Below, in pieces: positions 57,807 through 64,000 of a DNA stretch of 64,000 nucleotides. The notes under the pieces were generated by a model that was not told the DNA's origin, did not search any database, and saw nothing but the letters and a program-made list of their open reading frames with translations. The DNA is from DAOUAM01 sp034433305 (lineage in GTDB: Bacteria > Chloroflexota > Dehalococcoidia > Lucifugimonadales > DAOUAM01). The DNA is taken from the NCBI GenBank assembly GCA_034433305.1, contig DAOUAM010000053.1, forward strand, positions 1-64,000, read 5' to 3'. The translations under genes and the position numbers were made by a program. The stretch's first letter is position 1; each line of letters starts with the position of its first letter.

Positions 57807-60737
57807 ATGGCCCTTCTGCCCCAACACACGTCACCCCTGGAGGACGTCTGGGTCGCGCTGGACATCGAGTGCACCGGCCTGTCGCCGGACAACGACGAGG
57901 TGATTGAGGTCGGCGCGGTCAGGTTCCAGGGCCAGCGAGTGCTGGATACCTTCCAGAGCCTGGTGAACCCCTACCGCCGGCTCAGTGAATTCATCAAGCG
58001 CTACACCGGCATCACCCAGGAAGAGGTGGACAGCGCGCCCTCCTTTTCGGCGGTGGCCGGCAGGCTGGCGGCCTTCATTGGCCGCGCGCCCGTCGTCGGG
58101 CACAACGTGGGCTTCGACCTGGGCTTCCTGGGCAAGAAGGGCCTGCGGCTGGTCAACCCCCGCTGCGACACGTGGGACCTGGCCTTTGTCCTGCTGCCGT
58201 GCCAGCCCGACTATTCCCTGGCCAGGCTGGCGCTGTCCCAGGGCATAAAGCACCCCCGGCCCCACCGGGCGCTGGAGGATGCCCAGGTCACCCGGGAGCT
58301 TTTCCTGAAGCTGGCCAGCATGGCCCTGGAGCTGGATACTTACACGCTGGCGGAGATGCAGCGCCTGGCCGCACGCTCCTCGTGGGTGCTGGCGTACTTG
58401 CTGCGTGGCATGGACACGCCCATGCGACGGCCCTCCCACGGCCTGTCCTCGGAGGCCCAGGAGGCTATATCACCCTCCCTGGCGGACGCGAAAAGCGCTA
58501 ACATGAGAGTGGCCTCCGCCCAGACCGGGCAGGCCCACTCCCCCGGACCAATGAGCATTTCAGGCCTCGACATCCCGGCCCTGGGCAAGCGCCTCCACCA
58601 CTGGAGGCCTCTCCGTCCCAACCAGCAGGTACGCAGGCTGGACACAGACTTCGTCGCGTCCCTCCTGCGGGCCGGCAGCCCGCTGGCCGCGGCCATGCCA
58701 GGCTTCGAGGAACGGCCCCAGCAGGTGGAGATGGCCCTGAAGGTGTCCGAGGCCCTGAACGAGGGCAAACGCCTCATCGTGGAGGCCGGGACAGGCGTGG
58801 GCAAGTCCCTGGCTTACCTGCTCCCTGCCGCCCTCTACGCGCTCCAGAACAGCAAGCGCGTGGTCATCTCCACCAATACCATCAACCTACAGGAGCAGTT
58901 GCTCCACAAGGACATGCCCGTCCTGATGAAGGCACTTACTGGAGTGAAGGGCCTGCCCGTCCAGGACCTGCGCTACACTCAGCTCAAGGGAAGGGCCAAC
59001 TACCTGTGCCTGCGGCGCTGGTCGAGGCTGCGGGCCACCGAGACACTGACGGAGCACGAGGCCCGGCTGCTGGCCAAGACGCTGGTATGGCTCAAGACGA
59101 CCACCACGGGCGACCGGGGCGAGCTTAACCTGTCCGGCGGCGACGCCGCCGCGCCATGGGACAGGGTCTCGGCCCAGGGGAAGCTGGAGTGCCTGGCCGC
59201 TGGCGGGCCGTGCTTCGTGCGCGCCGCCCGCGAGAGGGCCGCCGCGTCCCACCTGGTCATCGTCAACCATGCCCTGCTGCTTTCGGACGTGGCCGCCGGC
59301 GGCGCCCTGCTTCCCGAGTACGATGCCCTCATCGTGGACGAGGCGCACCACCTGGAAGAAGAGGCCACCCGACAGCTAGGGTTCGAGCTGGGGCATACCA
59401 GCTTCGACGAGCACGTCCAGGCGCTTACAGGGGACCACGGGCTGTTGCAAGAGGCCATCTCGGCCTTCCGAGGCTCCAGCGCCTCGCCCGGCCGGCGCAC
59501 GGCAGTGGAAAAGGCAGTGGCCGATACCATGGCGCTGCTACCCAGGGTGCGTGACCGTGTGGCCAGCCTGTTCGCCACGCTTGCCACGGTGGTCAGCGCC
59601 TCGCTGGACGGAGGCTCCGAGGAGTCCCAGGACCTGCGCATCACCCAGGCGACCAGGAGCCAGCCGGGGTGGTCGCAGCTAGAGGTCGCGTGGGAGAACG
59701 CCGATCTGGCGCTGTCGGACCTGGGCAAGGCCCTGGCCGGCCTCCACTCGTCGCTGGAAGGGCTGGAAGACGCCGGCCTGATAGAGTACGAGTCGCTGCT
59801 GGAGGATATGGCCAGCGCCGTCCAGACCAATGGAGAGCTGCGGCAGAAACTCAAGGAGTTCATTCCCAACCCTAAGCCCGGCATGGTCTACTGGGTGGCC
59901 CGGCCAGGCAACGCCAGCTACTCGGTTACCCTGCACGCGGCGCCCCTGGACGTTGCCCAGTACCTGGACGAGATGCTCTTCTCCCCGAAGGAGTGCGTGG
60001 TGCTGACCAGCGCAACGCTGAGCACCAGCGGCAGCTTCAAGCACGTGTGCCAGCGCACCGGCTTCAGCGACGCCGAGGAGCTTCTGCTGGGCTCGCCCTT
60101 CGACTACCCCAGGGCCGCGCTGCTGTGTGTACCCGAGGACATGCCGGAGCCATCGGCGGAAGCCTACCAGGCAGCGGTGCAGCGGGCCATCGTGGACTCC
60201 GCCGTGGCCGCCAGAGGACGGACCATGGCGCTGTTCACCTCCTACTCGGCGCTGAACGCCACGGCCCAGGCCATCCGCTCCGAGCTCCAGGCGCGGGGCC
60301 TCAGCCTGCTGGCCCAGGGCGCCGACGGCACACCCCAGCAGCTTGTGCGCGCCTTCCTGGAGAACCCGCGCTCGCTGCTGCTGGGCACGGCCAGCTTCTG
60401 GGAAGGCGTGGACCTGGCCGGCGATTGCCTCCAGGTGCTGCTGGTGGCCCGGCTGCCCTTCAGCGTGCCCACCGAGCCGGTCTTCGCCGCCCGGTCGGAG
60501 CTGTTCGAGGACCCCTTCAACCAGTACGCCGTCCCCCAGGCTGTGCTGAGGCTGCGCCAGGGCTTTGGCCGCCTCATCCGCACCAGGACGGACAGGGGCG
60601 TCGCCATCATCCTGGACCGGCGCATCACCTCCCGCAGATACGGTAGGGTGTTCCTGGACTCCCTGCCTCCCTGCACCTTCAGGGCCTGCCACCTGCGCCA
60701 GTTGCCCCAGGAGATAGCCCGGTGGCTCAAGGGGTGA
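57807..60737 (+). CDS. dinG: Exonuclease-helicase fusion (DnaQ-like exonuclease plus DinG helicase)
   Basis: A 976-aa fusion as in the Bacillus DinG/YpvA type. The N-terminal DEDDh exonuclease (about 12-180) shows D19/E21 (LDIECTG), HNVGFDLGFL and HRALEDAQVT. The superfamily 2 XPD-type helicase follows: Walker A near 326 (EAGTGVGKSLAY), the DEAH box near 511 (VDEAHH) and motif VI RLRQGFGRLIRTRTDRG. The Fe-S region has only three cysteines (C401, C462, C469) where Escherichia coli DinG has four. The preferred ATG at 57807 follows GGGGG. It is coupled to the glycosylase gene. Confidence 0.94.
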   Translation: MALLPQHTSPLEDVWVALDIECTGLSPDNDEVIEVGAVRFQGQRVLDTFQSLVNPYRRLSEFIKRYTGITQEEVDSAPSFSAVAGRLAAFIGRAPVVGHNVGFDLGFLGKKGLRLVNPRCDTWDLAFVLLPCQPDYSLARLALSQGIKHPRPHRALEDAQVTRELFLKLASMALELDTYTLAEMQRLAARSSWVLAYLLRGMDTPMRRPSHGLSSEAQEAISPSLADAKSANMRVASAQTGQAHSPGPMSISGLDIPALGKRLHHWRPLRPNQQVRRLDTDFVASLLRAGSPLAAAMPGFEERPQQVEMALKVSEALNEGKRLIVEAGTGVGKSLAYLLPAALYALQNSKRVVISTNTINLQEQLLHKDMPVLMKALTGVKGLPVQDLRYTQLKGRANYLCLRRWSRLRATETLTEHEARLLAKTLVWLKTTTTGDRGELNLSGGDAAAPWDRVSAQGKLECLAAGGPCFVRAARERAAASHLVIVNHALLLSDVAAGGALLPEYDALIVDEAHHLEEEATRQLGFELGHTSFDEHVQALTGDHGLLQEAISAFRGSSASPGRRTAVEKAVADTMALLPRVRDRVASLFATLATVVSASLDGGSEESQDLRITQATRSQPGWSQLEVAWENADLALSDLGKALAGLHSSLEGLEDAGLIEYESLLEDMASAVQTNGELRQKLKEFIPNPKPGMVYWVARPGNASYSVTLHAAPLDVAQYLDEMLFSPKECVVLTSATLSTSGSFKHVCQRTGFSDAEELLLGSPFDYPRAALLCVPEDMPEPSAEAYQAAVQRAIVDSAVAARGRTMALFTSYSALNATAQAIRSELQARGLSLLAQGADGTPQQLVRAFLENPRSLLLGTASFWEGVDLAGDCLQVLLVARLPFSVPTEPVFAARSELFEDPFNQYAVPQAVLRLRQGFGRLIRTRTDRGVAIILDRRITSRRYGRVFLDSLPPCTFRACHLRQLPQEIARWLKG

Positions 60738-60740
60738 CCT

Positions 60741-61601
60741 GTGCTGATAGCATTTGACCACCCCCTCAATCTGCCCGATACGCTGGAGAGCGGTCAGGCC
60801 TTCCGCTGGCAGCGCCGGGGCGAGTGGTACTACGGCGTGGTGCACAACAACCTGGTGAAGCTGCGCCAGACGCCCGCAGGACTGGAGTTCTCCTGCGCCC
60901 CCGACAGCGAGGCGACGCTGGAGCCGTTGCTGCGGGACTACCTGCGCCTGGGCGACGACCTGGAGGCCATCTACCGCGCCATCTGCATGGACGAGCGCGT
61001 CAGGGACGCCGTGGCCACGTACCGGGGGATGCGCCTGCTCCGGCAGGACCCCTGGGAATGCCTCATCTCCTTCATCTGCTCGGCCAACGCCAACGTGCCC
61101 CGCATCAGCGCCAACGTGGAGTCCATGTCCACCGCCTTCGGGCTGCCGGTCACCCTGGACGACCAGACGCGCAGCACCTTTCCCACGCCCGAGGCGCTGG
61201 CCGACGCAGGCGAGGGCAAGCTGCGGGCGCTGAAGCTGGGCTTCCGTGCCCAATACGTGGCCGCCACGGCCAGGGCCATCGCCGACAGCAGGCTGGACCT
61301 CTTCGCCCTGCGCGAGGCCCCCTACGACGAGGCGCTGGCCGCGCTGCTGGCGCTGCCCGGCGTCGGCGACAAGGTAGCCAACTGCATCCTGCTGTTCTCG
61401 CTAGACAAGCTGGAGGCCTTCCCCGTGGACGTGTGGATCGAGAGAGCGCTGCGAGAGTGGTACCTGGGGGGCGAGAAGCTGCCCCGCACGCGGATGCGGC
61501 CCTGGGCGCAGGCGCACTTCGGCCCCTACGCCGGCTACGCCAACCAGTACCTCTTCCACCGCAGAAGGCTGCAGGGAAGGACCAGGCACCAGCGCGGCTG
61601 A
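60741..61601 (+). CDS. ogg: 8-oxoguanine DNA glycosylase, OGG1 type
   Basis: A 286-aa helix-hairpin-helix glycosylase/AP lyase that removes 8-oxoguanine. LESGQAFRW, DPWECLISFICSANANVPRI and the HhH region LALPGVGDKVANCILLFSLD hold the catalytic lysine K211; D230 follows in FPVDVWIERAL, 19 residues on as in human OGG1 (K249/D268). The GTG start lies four bases after the helicase stop with AAGGGG 6 nt upstream, so the two repair genes are an operon. Confidence 0.92.
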   Translation: MLIAFDHPLNLPDTLESGQAFRWQRRGEWYYGVVHNNLVKLRQTPAGLEFSCAPDSEATLEPLLRDYLRLGDDLEAIYRAICMDERVRDAVATYRGMRLLRQDPWECLISFICSANANVPRISANVESMSTAFGLPVTLDDQTRSTFPTPEALADAGEGKLRALKLGFRAQYVAATARAIADSRLDLFALREAPYDEALAALLALPGVGDKVANCILLFSLDKLEAFPVDVWIERALREWYLGGEKLPRTRMRPWAQAHFGPYAGYANQYLFHRRRLQGRTRHQRG

Positions 61602-61713
61602 AGGTCCGCAGCACGGATGCTGAGCCTGTCTCACGGTCTCTCCGCATGGCTGCCCAGTGCCGTCAACTCTGTGAGGCCCAGCCTCGAACGGGGTACCTTG
61701 CTCAAGCTCTCGG

Positions 61714-63297
61714 CTACATGCCTCGGCAGTTTTGGCAGAGACGCGCCAGAAGGGGATTGTAGTCTTCAGCCAAAAGGGCAGCGATGCGCCTGAGCATCCC
61801 ACGGGATGCAACCGGCTCGCCACACCGCTCACAGAGCGCCTCTTCATCCCGCGCCAAAACCTGCGGGCCGGCCGAAAGCCTGGTGGTGTCGGTAGCCCTG
61901 ACCAAAGCTATTGCTCCAGAAGCCCTCTCAGGGCACACTGAGACGCACAAGCCGCAGCCCGTGCACAGTGCTGGGTCAAACACCAACGCGACTCCATCGC
62001 TCTGACGCTGGTATGAAATGGCGCCAGTGGGACACGCGCTGGCACAGGTGCCGCAGGCGGTACATACCGCTGGGTCAATCTCGACGAGGCCCAGAGGCGA
62101 GTGCGGATGTTCCAGAACAATACGTTGAACGTCATAGCGAGCGGCCATCTCCGTGACTGCCTTGGCAGCGACCCCGCGACCAAAAAGCTTGACCGCCCTG
62201 GCGGCCACCTCGCCAGGAAGTGGCGAAGGCAGAGGCGGCATGGGTCCGGCGTCCTTGCCCCCGCTCAGCATTCGCACCCTGTTCTGCTCCGAAGCGCCGC
62301 CCAGAAGCCCCAAGAGTTTCTGGCAGTAATCTATTCGACTCTTCACGGTGCTGCTCAGGCCAGTAGGACAACTTTCGCTACATGGCTGAAGGGCTACGGC
62401 GTCGGCCCCTTGTGCCAGCGACTCCAGGACGGCTTCAGCGGAGACCATGGCAGTACAGGGCACCTGCACTGGCAGCCAGCCGTCGTCTACCGGTGTCTGG
62501 GCCTTCGCACAGACAAAGGCTATGGCCCTGGCTTCCAGGTCGGACTCCGCCTTCAGGACGGAGGACACCTGGGCTTCCAGCTCTTGGGCAGACCAGCCAG
62601 GGAGTTGCACCGCCCTTTGTGGACACACGGACACGCATATGCCACAGGTCTGGCACCTGGCACGGCTGACCACGACTTTATCGCCCTCTTGCTCCAGTGC
62701 TCTGAAGGGGCAGGCCCTGACACACTGGTCGCAGCCGTCCCTTGCCGCGCACCGTCCCCTGTCAATGGTGGGCACAGAGGTATATAGCACGGGCGGTAGC
62801 GTGAAGAGTGCACGACGGCTCACCACGTGCTGCGGGGAAGACAGGACTGCCTTGATGTTTTCTGGCTGAGTGCCTGGGAAGGCCCTGGCGCGGGCAACAG
62901 CAGCCGTCAACAACACCTTCGCACGGGCGTTGACCAGCCAGGGCGGAGCATTCCCACCGCACAGGCCCAGGTCAACTATTTGCATGCCCAGGGGGTCCAG
63001 CCCCGCCCTTCTTGCACTGGCCTGTAGCTCGACCTCGAGGGGAGTCTTCTGGCAGAGGCCCAGCACCAGCCGATGCGCGCTACCTTTCTGCAATGCACTT
63101 CTGATGGCCCTGGGTCTGTGGCAAAGGTCTTCGATGAGACCTGCTTCCACGCCTTTGATCTGTTCGGAGAGCCAGGAGCTCAGCGATGCCAGGTCCAGTC
63201 CTGGCAGGGCCGCCTCAGCACCCCGACAGAGGAGGACACGAGTCAGCGCCGCAGAGGCGCCAGAGGGCTGGGTATTCTGGCTAGTGGGAGTATTCAG
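61714..63297 (-). CDS. HdrA/MvhD-like polyferredoxin (apparent CUG start)
   Basis: A 527-aa Fe-S protein. The N-terminal 180 residues resemble the cysteine-containing N-domain of HdrA but without its FAD domain. Two ferredoxin-type clusters follow (GCDQCVRACP; CQTCGICVSVCP), then an MvhD-like domain with scattered cysteines (FVCAKAQ, VPCTAMVSAEAVLESLAQGA, QPCSESCP). Two more clusters (CTACGTCASACP; CTGCGLCVSVCP) and a terminal CxxC pair of the CERC/CQNC type complete it. A CTG at 63295-63297 overlaps the TorD stop (CTGA) and follows AAGGAGG at 6 nt. The first standard start, a GTG at 63150, would cut off 49 HdrA-like residues. Confidence 0.85.
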   Translation of the reverse strand: MNTPTSQNTQPSGASAALTRVLLCRGAEAALPGLDLASLSSWLSEQIKGVEAGLIEDLCHRPRAIRSALQKGSAHRLVLGLCQKTPLEVELQASARRAGLDPLGMQIVDLGLCGGNAPPWLVNARAKVLLTAAVARARAFPGTQPENIKAVLSSPQHVVSRRALFTLPPVLYTSVPTIDRGRCAARDGCDQCVRACPFRALEQEGDKVVVSRARCQTCGICVSVCPQRAVQLPGWSAQELEAQVSSVLKAESDLEARAIAFVCAKAQTPVDDGWLPVQVPCTAMVSAEAVLESLAQGADAVALQPCSESCPTGLSSTVKSRIDYCQKLLGLLGGASEQNRVRMLSGGKDAGPMPPLPSPLPGEVAARAVKLFGRGVAAKAVTEMAARYDVQRIVLEHPHSPLGLVEIDPAVCTACGTCASACPTGAISYQRQSDGVALVFDPALCTGCGLCVSVCPERASGAIALVRATDTTRLSAGPQVLARDEEALCERCGEPVASRGMLRRIAALLAEDYNPLLARLCQNCRGM

Positions 63298-64000
63298 GAC
63301 TCGCCTCCTTCCATCAGAATTTCGCCATTGGCATTCAGGTACTCAAACAGCACCTCCAGGAACACCGCGTCATGCAGCACGAGGGCGCGGGCCGCCTGCA
63401 CAGCCAATTCGTAGAAGTGTGCCTGCCCTCGCCGGGACAGGACTGCGGCCAACAGGGGTATCCACAGGCCGGGATGTTGCTCTATAAAGCTTTTTTGGCG
63501 GGCTATTGTCTCCAGCACGCTGTGCAGGTCCCTGGCAGCCCAGGCATCCTGCTCTTTCTTGCAGAGGAAGGAGACAAACTCAAGCTCCACGGCAGCATGG
63601 TCAGCCGGTATGGCACCTTCTGCTGAGGCCGACAGGCCTACCGAGGCATACTGCTTCTCCAGGTCGGCAATTACCCGGGACAATGCCATGGACTCGGGGG
63701 CCAGGTAGGCCGACTCGCACAGGGGGACCGACTGGTGAACCAAACTGCTGCCAAACAGGGCCATGTATTGTTGTTGCAGCGCCTCCAGGTTGTCCGGGCC
63801 GAGGGCCTCGGTATATTGCAGGAACCGCTCCAGAGGGAGATACATGGCTAGCTGGGCTGACCATGAGCTTGTGCGCCTGAGGTGACCGGCCACATGGGCA
63901 GCCGCGTCAATAAAGGGCCGTTCCGGATAGAGCAAGGCCGCGCTTAACAGCCTGTAGGCCCCTTGCCGCAGGCATGCTAGACGCCTGGCATCTACGCTGG
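63294..64000 (-). CDS. TorD/DmsD-family molybdoenzyme chaperone (partial)
   Basis: The frame is open to the right edge, and its upstream residues (LACLRQGAYRLLSAALLYPE) are typical of the TorD N-terminus, so the start lies beyond 64000 and an internal TTG at 63935 is not the start. The central YMALFGSSLVHQSVPLCESA and VELEFVSFLCKKEQDAW are family hallmarks, as is FIEQHPGLWIPLLAAVLS. TorD proteins guard Mo-bisMGD oxidoreductases of the DMSO reductase family until cofactor insertion and Tat export. The downstream polyferredoxin overlaps it by four bases. Confidence 0.88.
   Translation of the reverse strand, partial: SVDARRLACLRQGAYRLLSAALLYPERPFIDAAAHVAGHLRRTSSWSAQLAMYLPLERFLQYTEALGPDNLEALQQQYMALFGSSLVHQSVPLCESAYLAPESMALSRVIADLEKQYASVGLSASAEGAIPADHAAVELEFVSFLCKKEQDAWAARDLHSVLETIARQKSFIEQHPGLWIPLLAAVLSRRGQAHFYELAVQAARALVLHDAVFLEVLFEYLNANGEILMEGGES

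Noticed and set aside
59679..61253. 524-aa minus-strand open frame across the helicase and glycosylase genes
   Set aside because: Low-complexity Gly/Gln/His shadow over two well-supported genes.
1..64000. CRISPR array, prophage, IS element or integron
   Set aside because: No direct-repeat/spacer series, transposase, integrase or phage structural gene was seen; the only repeats are small hairpin elements.

Overview
The window is GC-rich, densely packed bacterial chromosome with short intergenic gaps and long same-strand gene runs. No phage, IS element, CRISPR array or plasmid function was seen. Gene content suggests a Chloroflexota bacterium, probably Dehalococcoidia or a relative: a Zn-type S14, an EF-G paralogue beside EF-G, an ETF pair, DUF2680 and DUF72 proteins, a multi-GAF hybrid kinase and a TorD/Fe-S redox locus. 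That placement is inference from gene families; there is no 16S gene here.

Layout. (1) 1-14.2 kb, minus strand: one str-S10-spc supercluster reading rpsL, rpsG, fusA, rpsJ, rplC, D, W, B, rpsS, rplV, rpsC, rplP, rpmC, rpsQ, rplN, rplX, rplE, rpsN, rpsH, rplF, rplR, rpsE, rpmD, rplO, secY, then the first ten codons of adk at the left edge. It starts behind a perfect TTGACA-N17-TATAAT promoter; tuf is missing between fusA and rpsJ. (2) 14.2-20 kb, minus: a GSA-aminomutase-family aminotransferase with an SDR, LarE, a VanZ-like membrane protein and a GT4 glycosyltransferase. (3) 20.2-22.8 kb, plus: etfB-etfA and an unknown 145-aa protein, ending at a perfect 18-bp hairpin. (4) 22.9-25.3 kb, minus: EF-G-like GTPase and a 30-aa zinc-ribbon microprotein. 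(5) 25.5-32.3 kb, plus: purF-purM-purH, a GT2 glycosyltransferase, and a nicotinamidase-nicotinate phosphoribosyltransferase pair for NAD salvage. (6) 32.3-39.5 kb, minus: tilS, histidine phosphatase, CNNM/CorC protein, recX, recA, DUF72, an SDR lacking its catalytic lysine. (7) 39.6-44.5 kb, plus: 2-oxoacid dehydrogenase E1alpha, E1beta, E2, a small DUF3291-like protein, lipB (octanoylates the E2 lipoyl domain). (8) 44.5-47.8 kb: secreted cupredoxin, a small unknown gene, gatC-gatA. (9) 47.9-56 kb: a 1,556-aa hybrid histidine kinase, a two-domain rhodanese, an OmpR-type regulator with an atypical receiver, and a degenerate SGNH-hydrolase homologue. (10) 56.1-61.6 kb: tRNA-Leu(UAG), a secreted DUF2680 protein, a membrane-anchored nuclease, an exonuclease-DinG helicase fusion and an OGG-type glycosylase. 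(11) 61.7-64 kb, minus: an HdrA/MvhD-like polyferredoxin and a TorD chaperone running off the right edge, which points to a molybdenum oxidoreductase operon beyond it.

Most interesting points: two genes appear to use non-standard start codons (AUC for E1beta, CUG for the polyferredoxin), which automated callers would truncate; three enzyme homologues have lost key residues (SGNH protein, an SDR, the DinG Fe-S motif); and several ribosomal proteins carry long low-complexity extensions.
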